Positions 1-10,859 of a stretch of 64,000 nt of DNA are shown piece after piece. The notes under the pieces were generated by a model, which was given only the letters and a program-made list of their open reading frames with translations, did no database searches and was not told where the DNA came from. Every line of letters begins with the position of its first letter. Within the stretch, counting starts at the first letter, position 1. The stretch comes from Ophioderma brevispina (taxonomy: Eukaryota; Echinodermata; Ophiuroidea; Amphilepidida; Ophiodermatidae): positions 1-64,000 of the forward strand of contig JAMKCH010005480.1 in NCBI GenBank assembly GCA_023653785.1. The letters run 5' to 3'. The position numbers and the translations under genes are program-made.

Positions 1-1439
1 ACCTCCCTGCAAAAAATGAGCATGTTGATCAAGAAAATTAGCGTAAATACTACCATGTCCTAAAATAAATTACGATTGATTGGTATGTTTAGCTTCATAT
101 TAGAAATCCCAGCATGTATCAACCGCAATTGTGTAAGGTATCAAATACCCAATTTATATTTTTATGCATGAAAATCAATATATTAATATAAAGTAATTTA
201 AATTCTTTCATAAATGATGCAAATAGGTCATTCAATATTGCCATCAATGACAGCTATTTTAAATTGTCTTTGACACACAAGAACTCCAAAACTAAACAGC
301 CCTGCACTTCTATTTTTCTTCAGAAGGTCACACACGTGACCGAACCAAAATAACCAATCTAGCAAAAGTTAGGTTTGGACTCAAGGTTATTAATAATGTA
401 AAAAGTAATAACAGATTGGTTACATTGACAAAACAGCATTGGGTTGAAAGTAAAAATTACCGGTTTTAGGTCACAAACGTGACCGAAGAATGGCCCATAT
501 GCATGATTCTAGCAGAATCTATGACGATGCAAAAATTTGGAAATCAAAGAATTTCGTATTGTGTTTCTAAAAGTGGACACCTAAGACAGACAGACTTGTG
601 GTGAGATTTTTTTTTTCTCTATAGTAAACAGTTAACAGTACAAAAAATGTGGGGTGAATTTTGCTTCTCAAACTGCTCTTTGCCATATTGCTGCACATCT
701 TTGCCAAGTGAAAGGAATATTTTGGACATATGTGTCGTCTTGAACTGTTGAGTTGCAGAAGTGCCTGAGCACTTGGATTGTTAGCAGTGGAACTTTTGTC
801 AGAAGACAATGCTAGTATGGAAGCTTGCAACAAAATGAGCAAGACCCTAATTAAAGACCTAACTTCCATGAGTTTTAATATCAAAAATTGTTCCCATCAC
901 TAAGATTTGATGTTGAAACTTGAATAATGCGCAAGATCTGTGCAAACTAGCAATCATATACCACCGACTCCGTTATAATTCCAGTTCAAAAGTGTCTTAT
1001 TAAACCATATTGGTTGAACTTTAAGAGTGTTCTTTACTAATCCGAGATCAAAAGTAATTTTGAAACCGAGTTGAGTTAAAAACTACCACTGATACAAATT
1101 TTAAGATTTGCTTTATAATAATTGAAATCAGAACCCATTCATGTTTTGAGATGGGGTTGCTGCTATCATCACTACCAACACCACACCACACCACATCGAC
1201 TATTTTAACAGCCAAGAATTTCTGCTCGCATGGCGTAATTCGATCCAGATCTTTCCAAGATTCGAATTTTGATATATCTTGCTTCTATTGGGGATTCAAA
1301 GAGATTGCAAACCGAGTGGAGTCGTCATAGTTTGCATCAAAAACCTAAGGGTTGAATGATAAGAAGTGTTATGTGTAAATGTTTAAAAGCGGCAAGCGTA
1401 ACAATTTCACACAGACATAAATCTACAATCTGCCACTTT
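1..1439. other. AT-rich non-coding sequence
   Basis: No exon or element with boundaries was recognised. Two near-identical palindromes, GGTCACACACGTGACC (326-341) and GGTCACAAACGTGACC (469-484), flank AT-rich sequence that also carries an inverted AACCAATCT/AGATTGGTT pair. The stretch at 497-533 recurs at 57786-57821. Confidence 0.5.
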
Positions 1440-1945
1440 GGGCAATCTACACGGCAGCGCAGATCAGGTTTCGTCCGCGACACTCAGTAGTAAATCTAGT
1501 GCATACTATGTCATGCCGCGTGGACCAAAAGAACTGTGTAAAATGGATGAAAAAAGGTCTATTAGGTAGGACATACGCATGAGTGTAGAATACACGTAGG
1601 GTTACGCAGGGAGGTGCGCGAACGGACCCCAGATCGGATCCAGATCTCGTATCCAGTGTGCCCGGTTCTACACGGGCAACGACAAAACTTGATCCAGATC
1701 TGTAACGCGTACATGGTGTGTACACGCTTGGTTAGTGTCGCTGCACTTTAAGCGCGTACTTTTAGGTTACGAGTAAAGTATTCCTCGATCACCAAGGTTA
1801 CTCGTAGCATTTGTACGCTTTACGCTTCGAAAGGGCGCTGTACTTTCGCACTCACTGCAACGTGTAGAGTTCTTAAAACGGTCTCCGTTATCTGATCTCG
1901 GAAAACAGATCCGATCGTGGCTCTGCGCTGCGTGTAAGATTGCCC
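1440..1945. mobile_element. 506-bp terminal-inverted-repeat element, non-autonomous
   Basis: The left end reads GGGCAATCTACACGGCAGCG and the right end is its near reverse complement (CGCTGCGTGTAAGATTGCCC), giving TIRs of about 24 bp with one-base gaps. The interior is more GC-rich than its surroundings and holds no transposase. No clear target-site duplication is seen, so the superfamily is open. Confidence 0.6.
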
Positions 1946-2898
1946 ATTTCTGTTATTACAACCTTAAAATCTAAAACGAAACAAAATCTTAAAAGTTAAT
2001 TCAAGAAAACATAATCATAAAATTTGAACTTTTCGAGACAAAATTTCATGGCAGTAGATAATTGTCTATATTTGTCAGACAAATGTAGACCATTATCTAC
2101 CGTCGTGAATTTGTCTGGAAAACCCTTAATATTTAATATTTTATTTTGTTTTAGATTTCAAGGGATTTGTTATTATCCAAAAATTCTGATAAAAGTACAA
2201 ATAAAAGTATGAAATATGTACTTTGACAATAATATTAGAAACTCATACAAAGCAATAACTTACAATGACGGTAATACCTTCCGACGGTATAAAAACCTTG
2301 AGATATATATATGAATAGCACGATCAAAACATGTCTCGTACTTTATACTTTTATCCTAATTTCTGGGAGATGCACTGAATGTAATGGTACAGACATGGTA
2401 ATTCTGTTTGAAAATTCTTAGACGGCAGCCATTTTGTCATCACCATCTTCAGTTTCTTGCATGTTAAAAAAAATGGCAAACGTGAGCTTTTAATGGTAAA
2501 AAACATGTATCTTACGCTTTAATATTAACGTTTTATAACATTTTTGGATGATATGACCAAATATATTTAGAAAGTTTTATCTTTAAATGCGCCATGTTGC
2601 TCGCCGTCATGAATTTGATCAAAACAGAAATGTCAGATATGGGTTTCTAATAATCTCAGACACATCCCACAATTTCTTTTACACTTTTTAAAGGTCCATA
2701 ATATGGTATTCGAACTTTTTCTGTTTCTATGACGTCCCATTCATTAGCATAAGTGATAGATTACAAATGCTCAGAAAAAACTTTGCATCTTTGATTTTTG
2801 GCTAATGTATAATTGGATCCAATAGAATGTAAACACGAAAAGCCCGCGGGAGCCATTTCTTGTATGGCCCCCATAATAAAAGACTAGAGTGAGAGAAA
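1946..2898. other. Non-coding sequence with one tight hairpin
   Basis: No recognisable coding sequence. The only structure is the palindrome at 2054-2100. The missing second half of the discoidin domain (see 3190-3503) was looked for here on the minus strand and not found. Confidence 0.4.
2054..2100. repeat. 47-nt near-perfect palindrome
   Basis: Two 23-nt arms (2054-2076 and 2078-2100) are reverse complements at 21 of 23 positions with a one-base centre. The loop is too small for a normal microRNA precursor. It is more likely a foldback relic. Confidence 0.6.
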
Positions 2899-3120
2899 CA
2901 CTTACGACCTTTAGAAAACCGGGCTTATGCTTATGCAGATGCGGTGATGCAGTGAGCGCGTCCATGCCCAGTTGCTGTTCATGAATGTGACCGATATCGA
3001 TCGATTCGAGTGAACTTTGAATTCATGCGGTCACATTTCCGAACACAGCTGGGCGTGGGCGCGCTTCGTGCATCAACGCATCTGCCAAAGCACAAGCCCG
3101 GTTTTCTAAGGTCGTAAGTG
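2899..3120. mobile_element. 222-bp foldback MITE
   Basis: The element begins CACTTACGACC and ends GGTCGTAAGTG. The arms stay complementary for roughly 95 bp each, through AGAAAACCGGGCTT, CAGATGCG and GCGC blocks, so most of it can fold into one long hairpin. It lies 69 bp past the donor site of the discoidin exon, inside the presumed intron. No convincing target-site duplication was seen. Confidence 0.7.
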
Positions 3121-3189
3121 ACTCATTGCCCATTACTTTCAAAAGTAAATTTCTCTATAGAAAAAGATCAGCATTTCCTCCGACCTTAC

Positions 3190-3503
3190 CTTTGTTGTGT
3201 TCTGCTCAGCATCCATCACATACTGCCACGATTGACCGTCTTTACCGTACTGTACCGTAATCTTGGCCGGATATTGATCATGCTCCCCTCTTCCCTGAGT
3301 TATCACTCCAACGACCGTCTTATCAATACCTAGGTCCACCTGAAACCATGGATCTGGATCCCCCAACTTGGTAACCCAACAATTAGGACTATGATTCAGT
3401 CGACAATTGTGTACTCTCCACAGACCGTCGAATTCACTAGAAGCCGTCAACTGAGCATCCGGTATGCGCCCATCTTCCAAACCAAGGGGATGTAGGCAAG
3501 CAC
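3190..3503 (-). CDS. Internal exon: first part of an F5/8 type C (discoidin) domain
   Basis: The minus-strand translation starts with an ACLHPLGLEDG block, followed by IPDAQLTASSEFDG, WFQVDLGIDKTV, VITQGRGEHDQYP and ITVQYGKDGQSW. These are the N-terminal and central motifs of F5/8 type C domains, which bind phospholipid or carbohydrate on secreted and cell-surface proteins. The exon has an acceptor after TATCACAG (enters in phase 1) and a donor GTAAGG after AACACAACAAAG (leaves in phase 0), giving 314 bp. The reading frame is open throughout. The domain stops before the conserved C-terminal part (VRF..QTW..MRVE..GC in the family), so a further exon is needed; none was found in the remaining 3.2 kb. 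The EGF exon 3.6 kb upstream on the same strand suggests an EGF-discoidin protein. The parent gene cannot be named. Confidence 0.88.
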
Positions 3504-3654
3504 CTGTGATAGAAGTGAGGACATTCATTTGAATTATCCATTCCACATTCTTGTATTATAATTGATGTACTGATATATTCATTCAAGCAGTACGTGCATG
3601 TACGAACGCTGCACAATTACCTATCTTTTTTTAACTTATGGGTGGGGACTGCGG

Positions 3655-3993
3655 GAGCATGATAGATGGCATTTGATCGCTATCACTAATAGGAGAGCTG
3701 ATGTATCCCTCTAATCTACAAATATGTCTCAAGATGTCTTATGACGTCCTACGCAAGATCCTGGATGATTTTCCAAGTGGGGGTGTAGTCAACCTTCACA
3801 TCAGCCAAGCAAAGTCTTCCATCTGAGCATGATAGATGGCATTTGATCGCTATCACTAATAGGAGAGCTGATGTATCCCTCTAATCTACAAATATGTCTC
3901 AAGATGTCTTATGACGTCCTACGCAAGATCCTGGATGATTTTCCAAGTGGGGGTGTAGTCAACTTCACATCAGCCAAGCAAAGTCTTCCATCG
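3655..3993. repeat. Near-identical 170-bp direct tandem duplication
   Basis: The block beginning GAGCATGATAGATGGCATTT at 3655 starts again at 3825. The copies differ by only about one base (AACCTTCAC versus AACTTCAC). Such identity contrasts with the diverged repeats elsewhere, so it is either very recent or an assembly stutter. Confidence 0.85.
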
Positions 3994-4638
3994 TTGTTTA
4001 GCATTGCAGTTTCGTCAGCTTTGAAGTATTTATTTAGTCAGGAATTGAGTCTCTTCCACCTTTCTCTGGACTGCCGAGAATTGGGCACCGGAATTATCTT
4101 TAGCCTGTCTCTCTTCTGAACGTCTGCGATTGTACGTTTTCTATAGCCCTTAGTCAATATAAGTCAGCACCAGCCATGATCAGGGGCCACGCCCCTGGCA
4201 ATGATGGTGGACAAACGCATTCCAGGCAGGACTACGATACACTTACCTGTCAACGATCCCTGTGCTACACATGCGTCGATTAACGCCTGAATTTACTGTA
4301 GCCCTGGAGTGTATTTGCCTCGAAATGGCTGGTGACTGACGCTATATTGAATACGGTCTAGACGTTTTGAGGGATTCACAACTTTATTTCAGACAAAAAT
4401 ATGTCGGCTCGTGTGGCCTTTGTTTTTTTTTTTCAACAAACCTGAGCAGTCTGACCCATCGGTTTTGCAGGTACATATGTAGGATCCCAGTGTATTGTAA
4501 CAATATGTTTCTGGATCACATTGATGAGTGGCAAGTTTACATTCGTGATTCTATGTAAGAAACAAATAGGTAGCTGTAAAACTCAACCTCTGGTTATGGA
4601 TGGTTAATGGCGGTTGAACAATGTTTCATCATCGTTTA
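3994..4638. other. Non-coding sequence, nothing recognised
   Basis: Short chance ORFs only. A small GC-rich dyad (AGGGGCCACGCCCCT, near 4182-4196) is visible. Confidence 0.4.
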
Positions 4639-4896
4639 GGGAGCGTTAATTATTTATGCGGGGGGTGGGGTGGAGGATTTCAACTTTTTCGGCAAAAAAT
4701 TTTGCGTTCCCCCCTCGCTTCCGTTCAAAAATTTCACACTCCCCCCCCCCCTTGATCTGCTGATTTCCCCATTTAAAAGTTCATGTTCCCCTCTCTCTCG
4801 TTGATGAAAAATTCACGTTACCCCCTCTCTCTTACAAAAATTGTTCGGGTCCCCCCCAAAATCCTCCACCCCCCCTGCGTAAATAATGCCCCCTCC
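4639..4896. mobile_element. 258-bp MITE with TTA target duplication (PIF/Harbinger-like)
   Basis: The ends are GGGAGCGTTAATTATTTATG and the inverse CGTAAATAATGCCCCCTCC, with the inverted repeat continuing through GTGGAGGATTT / AAATCCTCCAC. TTA at 4636-4638 is repeated at 4897-4899. A 3-bp TTA duplication with G-rich termini is typical of PIF/Harbinger elements. The interior is C-tract rich and non-coding. Confidence 0.65.
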
Positions 4897-4939
4897 TTAG
4901 AAGAATAGGAAACAAGTCAACCGGAAGAACCAGACGGAA

Positions 4940-5275
4940 CCGGTGTGAAAGTAGATAATAGTCCGCCGGGAGCCAGTCACGAGCTCCATAGACGACACGA
5001 AATAAAGCGTGACACTACTGTTGCGTGAAGACTCAAGGGCAGGGAGTCTTATTCTTCACCGTTGTAGTGGACTAATGAGTCCGGAGGACTAATCTCATGC
5101 CACCCCGGTATGGGAGGAGATATAGTCCTCCGGGCTCACAGTCCGGTAACAAGGGTGAACAATAGGGCAATCGATTCAATTGACTCTTCACACGACATTA
5201 GTTTCACGCTTTATTCGTTGTCGTCTATGGAGCCCGGACTATGATACCTGCCGACTATATTTACTTTCACACCGG
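4940..5275. mobile_element. 336-bp foldback element, full copy
   Basis: The termini are CCGGTGTGAAAGTA and TACTTTCACACCGG. Complementarity extends roughly 100 bp inward through CTCCATAGACGAC and ATAAAGCGTGA, so the element is mostly two long arms around a GC-rich centre (GTCCGGAGGAC, TCCTCCGGGCTCACAGTCCGG). A right-half copy lies at 46348-46521. No ORF and no obvious target duplication. Confidence 0.75.
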
Positions 5276-5814
5276 CAATCAACTTATTATCGATGGAGTG
5301 TTAAACTAAATTATTTGATAGATACATCAGTTAAGATCACAATGATAAGTTTATTATCTGGAGAGTTACTTTAATCCTTACTGCTCCTGGCCCCTAGCAA
5401 TTGGCAATGTAAACCTTTCCATCTCCTCTCTGATGTGTTGTAAACAGACAATTTCGTATTGCAGTAACCCTAATCACAGTTAACAGCTGAATACTTTTCA
5501 CTGATATTGATTGTATTTTAAACATTTAAAATTCAAAATTACTTGTTTGTAAATGTTAATTCAGTCGACTCATCTACATGCGCCCCAGCGGCTGCTCGGA
5601 TAAGCTCGAAATACAGTTTACATCATGGGAACAGTTTACAAATAAAGCTAGAGCCCAGCACACTATAAACTATATAAACAAGAATTTATGGCTATATTAT
5701 TTAATTTGTCAACGTACATGATATGTGTTACAAGCGAATGCACTCTAGTTTAGTTACATACGAAAATTCATTTTCTGTCCTTGATCGATCACATCACCAA
5801 TGCGTGGTTATTCA
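5276..5814. other. Non-coding sequence, nothing recognised
   Basis: AT-rich, with no exon or repeat boundary that I can support. Confidence 0.35.
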
Positions 5815-7010
5815 ATCAGTGGAAGGGCGGCCAACCCTCTCCCAAACCATACTGGAAACTTTCACTATAGAAAGCTTCAGATCTTCCTGAAGAAATTGAA
5901 CAACATTTAGACGCCTGGTCCCAACAACATTCCTGCAGTAATCTGAAAGAGTCCACTATTCCATGATCAACTGCTAGAATTTTGTAACAACAACCTACAT
6001 GGAAAAAATACACCCAACTGCCTTATCAACACGCTCATCACTCCTCTACCAAAGAAGGCGATCTCCAACAACCTCAAAACGAGGAATCAAATCAAACTGT
6101 CACCACTGGCCTCTAACATCTACAACTCATCTGCTCAACAGAATCACTTCTCACATAGATCCCATTCTCAGTCGAAACCAGAATGGTTTTCGCAAAGGCA
6201 GATCAACACTACCTCGATACTTGCCCTCAGAGCGATCATAGAAGAGTTGAGAATTTCCACGAAAAAAGCTTCCCTTGTGTTTGTAGACTTCTCCACAGTG
6301 ACAGTGTCAACAGGGATGCAATGCTGCACATTCTACCACTACGGTGGGGGGGGTCCAGACGAGCTGTCACAGCAATTGCCATATGTAGATAACGCCAATC
6401 TTGGTTTGTGCATGTGAAAACCCATGGATGGGCCCACAAAGGAGTTCGTAACAACTTCTGGAATCCTCCAAGGAGATACTCTCGCTCCGTATCTCTTTGT
6501 AATCGTTGTTTGATTACCTCCTCAGATCTGATCAAAATTCACGAACGAACGACAAGGGACTCACCATCAAAGCCAAGCGTTCTAGATGTCCCCCAAAGTC
6601 AGCATCTCACAGGTCTTGACTATGCAGATGATCTAGCTCTGCACAAGATCTACTACTAACATCACTTGAGAATGCTGCAGATAAAGTCGGCCAACATCTA
6701 AATGCCAAGAAGACGGAATATATGACCGTCAATGATGAATGATAATCATCAACCTATCTACACTATAGACGGTACCCACTCAAATATGTCAGGTGACTTC
6801 AAGTACCTTGGTCCTAATGTTGCCGACAGCAAGAAAGACTTGCTGTCACGCAAAGGACGAGCTTGGAATGCCTGCAATAAACTACACCACTTATGGCAAT
6901 CTGGTAACTCCAATTCAACCAAGCTGAAGTTCTTTAGAGCCTGTGTAGAGAGTACTGAATTCAATGGTGACTTGAAAACGATGTCAGCCCTGAAGTAAAG
7001 GAAATGGACT
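5815..7010 (+). mobile_element. LINE reverse-transcriptase remnant (broken)
   Basis: Pieces of a non-LTR retrotransposon RT appear in order across shifting frames: LLEFCN (about 5973), PLPKKGDL (about 6045), NRITSHIDPILSRNQNGFRKG (about 6141-6205), LALRAIIEEL and VFVDFS (about 6222-6295), SGILQGDTLAPYLFVIVV (about 6454-6507), the catalytic-box relic LDYADDLAL (about 6617), then FKYLG, RKGRAWNACNKL and FFRACVES (to about 6962). Frameshifts, internal stops and a lost stretch in the FSKAFD region show that it is dead. It sits in the presumed intron between the EGF and discoidin exons, in the opposite orientation to that gene. Confidence 0.85.
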
Positions 7011-7135
7011 GGCAAGAGCAAGCAATTATTGCTGATGGCGCATCATATTGGCGTATCCAGGGTTTTTGATCAAAATGTGGATATATTCAATGTACCAAAA
7101 ATATGACAAAGTATCATTTACGCTTTAGGACAAAC

Positions 7136-7258
7136 CTGTACAACTCCGTCCTGTGCCTTCATATCCTGCATTGCAAACACAATCGTGTGATCCTACAGTA
7201 TTGATACATAAAGCATTGGGATCGCATTCGTCAGTTTCAAGTCGGCATTCATCAGTGT
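7136..7258 (-). CDS. Internal exon: calcium-binding EGF-like domain
   Basis: The 123-bp minus-strand exon encodes one cbEGF module: the DTDEC calcium-binding start, then six cysteines spaced C-6-C-5-C-8-C-1-C-10-C, ending NAGYEGTGRSC. The acceptor is TTATCACTCAG and the donor is GTTTGTCC. Both borders are phase 1, the classic 1-1 symmetric class of shuffled EGF exons. The asparagine expected for Ca-dependent hydroxylation (the CIN context) is present. Such domains occur in tandem in secreted matrix proteins and receptors. No second EGF exon was found within the window. It probably belongs with the downstream discoidin exon on the same strand. Confidence 0.9.
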
Positions 7259-7460
7259 CTGAGTGATAAATGTAATAAAAGCAGTTGTGACATCAAATGA
7301 ATTATGAAGTGGTCCAAGCTATCTCATGAAGGGTTGTCTTTGAACGTGGACGGACTTAAACATCATTTTAAGGTGTATCTGTAGGTTACTCTATCAGGCT
7401 AATTTATCATAATCTGATTTTATAGGTATAGGATGTGATGCAAAACTTGGATATACAAAC

Positions 7461-7560
7461 TACCTTTTACAAGATAAGCATACTTTAAGCGTGATATATG
7501 CGATTGAATACTAAGACCCGTCTCTTATAGTTGTCGCGAGCGTGCGTCTTGTAAAAGGTA
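7461..7560. repeat. 100-bp inverted-repeat element
   Basis: A perfect 14-bp inverted repeat, TACCTTTTACAAGA (7461-7474) and TCTTGTAAAAGGTA (7547-7560), bounds a 72-bp centre. It may be a very small MITE. No target duplication is clear. Confidence 0.45.
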
Positions 7561-8040
7561 TTTTGATATTTTCCTAATCTTACATGCACATTTGATAAGA
7601 ATTAGCGATGTTGTAATGGCCTATGGAGCACTAACATTTGCTCAACACATGAAAACGCACACTGCAAAAACTGGGATGTTAAAATTTTAGTGTTAGTTTC
7701 TGATGTTGAAATCCGCTCGGTGTTGCTGCACAATTTTAATTATGCATTCCAATGATCTGCTTATGAAATGTTAAGAGGTAAGTACTTACAATAAAAGCAA
7801 ACAATAACAAAATCTAACATTTTCTACTAAAATGTCAGACGTTACAAATATTAATGTTAATTACGTTTCATCATTGACGACAAATTCCAGTGAAGCGCTA
7901 TATCACGAATATATTATTATGCTCCAATAGCATACTATACTTTTCAAGAATATTTTTATTATTTAACTTTGTTTTTGACACTAGGTGTATGTATAATTAT
8001 GAAATTCATGACCATAGTAACTAATATTTTGGGTCATTTT
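7561..8040. other. Non-coding sequence, nothing recognised
   Basis: AT-rich spacer without a supported exon or element. Confidence 0.35.
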
Positions 8041-8207
8041 TGCCATGGGCGCTCCCGTTAGTGCGTAAGGAGGGACTTCTATAGATCCATGCTAATTAAC
8101 CCAAAAATGACGCAATTGATTGAAATTTGTTTGTGTCAGCTCAACTAAAAGTTAGACAATACAACAATAAACAATGTGCCCTAGAAACCCCCTTATGCGG
8201 GTAAGTG
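8041..8207 (-). repeat. Diverged relative of the 48.7-kb TTAA element
   Basis: Read on the minus strand it carries CGCATAAGGGGG, CTAGGG, CAACTAAAAGTTAGACAA-like sequence and CATGCTAATTA, then a CCGTTAGTGC-type block. The same landmarks occur in the same order at 48682-48895. It is a second, inverted copy of that family. Confidence 0.65.
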
Positions 8208-8296
8208 GTGGACCCCCACTGCATGATTTACGTGTTACAGCCAATACTAATCTGAGTTTGATATCTTATACAGAGAGAGAAAGAGAAAGACTCTAA

Positions 8297-8580
8297 TATG
8301 GTGGCATATCTGTCGGAAATCGCCCCTACCTCGGTTAGCGATCCAGTTATCTTTTTCTGCCTCCGTTGTGATACTATAGAATATAAAATCAGTCTAAAGA
8401 TAAAAGAAAGTGCTAATGGGGGTTTGGAGAGGCTTGGTTTTTTTACTCATTACGAAATATTACGAAATAAACCGCAATGTGATATTGAGGTTTAGTCCGT
8501 TATATACCACCATATGGAGCGGCCGTATCGTCCTGGATCGCTCCTGTGGTCGTAGGTTTTTCGACAGATATACCACCATA
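8297..8580. mobile_element. 284-bp TIR element flanked by GA repeats
   Basis: The left end TATGGTGGCATATCTGTCGG is the inverse of the right end CGACAGATATACCACCATA. The match continues as CCTAC, ...AGCGATCCA and TGGATCGCT blocks. Purine (GA)n tracts abut both ends (8271-8290 and from 8583), so insertion into a microsatellite is likely. It has no coding content. Confidence 0.6.
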
Positions 8581-8582
8581 GA

Positions 8583-8712
8583 AAGAGAGAGAACGCGATA
8601 GTGACACGGAGAAGAGAAAGAAAAAGAGAGAGAGAGCGATAGTGACACACACCACACACACCATGAGGTATATACAGAGGAAGAGAGAGAGAGAGAGAAA
8701 AAAAAAGGAGAA
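8583..8712. repeat. GA-rich microsatellite with a short CA patch
   Basis: Runs of GAGAGA/AAAGAGAG with ACACACC near 8646-8660. The long serine/leucine-rich minus-strand ORFs here are translations of the repeat, not genes. Confidence 0.85.
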
Positions 8713-9199
8713 AGAAAGGGATATTGCATATTGAGACTTGCCACATGGTGATGCACTAAAGCACGTTTTATCCGATGTTTCATCATTTTGTTTCTGTAGA
8801 ATATAAGAAATACAAGAAAAATATATTTGAATATTGTTGTTGAAATAACGCAAAAATTGGTTAGTTTTGTGTATCGGCTGGCATGGTGTGCAGACGTGTT
8901 TTCAACCTCTACGGTTTTAATACACGAGTCAATGACAATAATTGATCATCGAGGCGACCTACATGCCTCATCTTTTGCAGTAAATACGGACCTGAACGGG
9001 ACTGAACACTATAGCTATTTATTGATGATGACCCAAGATTTCAGAATCAATTTAAAAAACACAGAAGGAATCGTATCTCAAGTTGTGGGAAAAGAAGTTG
9101 GATCGTCGAAGTCGGAGAGTTATTGCGAGGGGTGTGAAAATCATAAAATTTGTAATGACCTGGATAAGATCATAAGTCAAAGAGGTAAGAAGCAATTGG

Positions 9200-9425
9200 G
9201 GGAATTTGGCCATCGTGTAAAAGACACCGAAACGGTAATGATCTTGAGCAGTACTCTAGAAGGAATTGTCTTCGTTTCTTTGGTGTCTCAGAAGTGGAAG
9301 GCAAAAATACTGATCTAATCATCAGTGGATTGGTAACAAAGGAAAAGCTTGGCAATTGAATTACACGACGCGATCTTGTACAGGACTCCTACGAGTCGGC
9401 AACTCATCTTTGGTGCTAATGCTGC
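9200..9425 (+). pseudogene. LINE ORF1 (RNA-binding protein) fragment
   Basis: In the frame starting near 9244 the sequence encodes LEQYSRRNCLRFFGVSEVEG followed by KNTD. This is the conserved motif of LINE ORF1 proteins: the end of the coiled coil and the start of the RNA-recognition domain. It continues as KEKLGN then a stop, and ITRRDL, matching the KEKLGVxITxxDI stretch of the family. The 163-codon ORF over 8827-9318 reads a different frame and is not the protein. No ORF2 lies in frame downstream. Confidence 0.7.
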
Positions 9426-10859
9426 GAACCCACCAAACCCAGGGAAATAATTAGTGAAAATTCCCAGCTTCGCAAGAAGGTTGAAATGTTCCAAGTTATC
9501 TTTTGAAATAGAAAGCAATTTGTGTTTCTTATAAATTGCACTGTATCTGATCTTAAGACATAAGATGTGGTGTACCCCCAATGTTCAATATTAGGCCATC
9601 TAATGTCTATTATTATATCCCTAAATTCCAAGTAAGGAAAGAACCCACAACCTGACAGTCGCCGCAAAAACGGGAGGTATCGTTATTTGTCTTGGTTAGA
9701 TTCTAGGAGCAATTTCCCCATAAACCAAGGCATGGGTCCGGTACCGTCTTTTTGAAAACGGGCAAAAACTGGCATTTAGGGATTTAGGATTATCGATGAT
9801 ATTATAAATACGGTACATCAATATAATATTATATAAATAATATAACAGGGAAATCAAGAGAAAAATTGGTCAACGAACGAACTATCGCAAATGCTAGCAA
9901 AACAATATGATTATGGGTACCCGTCAAACCCTGCTAACATTAAATTGATAGATGAACAGAAGTGCTATATCTCAAAAACTATACTAGAACTGTTGGTAAT
10001 TCAATGAACTTATACAGTAGATAAACAGGCACATTTTCGAATATAACATTGTACTCGAAATGTACTAGAAACGTACTCAAAATGTAACTCCAAAGTTAAC
10101 ACGTCGGGAATGTCTACATGAAAAGTCATTTCGAACAATGTACCAGGGAACAACAATCCATGGGAATTGACTGTGGATGTCTGCCGATTCCAGTAATCAG
10201 ATTTTCACGTTAATTCATCACACTCCGTTGGAGCTTCCGCGGTTGGGAATATTTAGCATTGCTTCGAACGCTAACGGAACATAACAACGGCCCCATAATG
10301 CAGGGCATACAGCACCCGGCCTATGCTACGTCATACTGACCTATGCTGTTGCATAATGATCTATCTGCTATAGCAGCAGATAGCGTAATTTGGCAAATAA
10401 GTTTGACGCAATCGAACCAAGGGCGGTGCCCTGAGGTGTCCACCAATTTGCTGAGTCCACTGTCCGTGCTGAATGTACTCTAAATGTACTACCGTCTGAT
10501 TAATAATTTGTTGGACAGAATCGAATACATGCGATGCGCGATAATAGAGGCGTTGAACTGCGTGAGCCGGAGAACATCTGCACCTCGTTTCGCAATGCGT
10601 AATTGGTTGAAAAATGCTCCGAACGTCCTCGTAGCTTGTTCCGCTTGCATTAGGTGTGCGTATCTCCTGTCCAAGTATTCTTAATCCCACTGTATTTATC
10701 CCTGTTCCAAATAGGCACACTTTGGATGTAACTCGGTTCACCACAATGAAGCTCCGGTGTAAAGAAACTGAGCGTCCCCCCATGAGACAGTGTCCTAGCT
10801 ACCATAGCACAAACATGTTATCCCGCCATTTTAAAGCTGAGATAAGCACGACTTCCACA
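9426..10859. other. Non-coding or unrecognised sequence
   Basis: No supported gene. A 140-codon minus ORF (10361-10783) overlaps other open frames and shows no domain I recognise. Its slightly higher GC suggests an old mobile-element relic, but this is unproven. Confidence 0.35.

Noticed and set aside
5069..5102. Hammerhead-ribozyme-like core (CTAATGAGTCCGGAGGAC)
   Set aside because: The CTGATGA box has a mismatch and the essential GAAA after stem II reads TAAT; the second copy of the element lacks the motif.
8827..9318. 163-codon plus ORF
   Set aside because: The recognisable LINE ORF1 motif lies in a different frame of the same DNA; this frame shows no family features.
10361..10783. 140-codon minus ORF, considered as a transposon integrase relic
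   Set aside because: Alignment from memory to integrase-like families was unconvincing in every frame.
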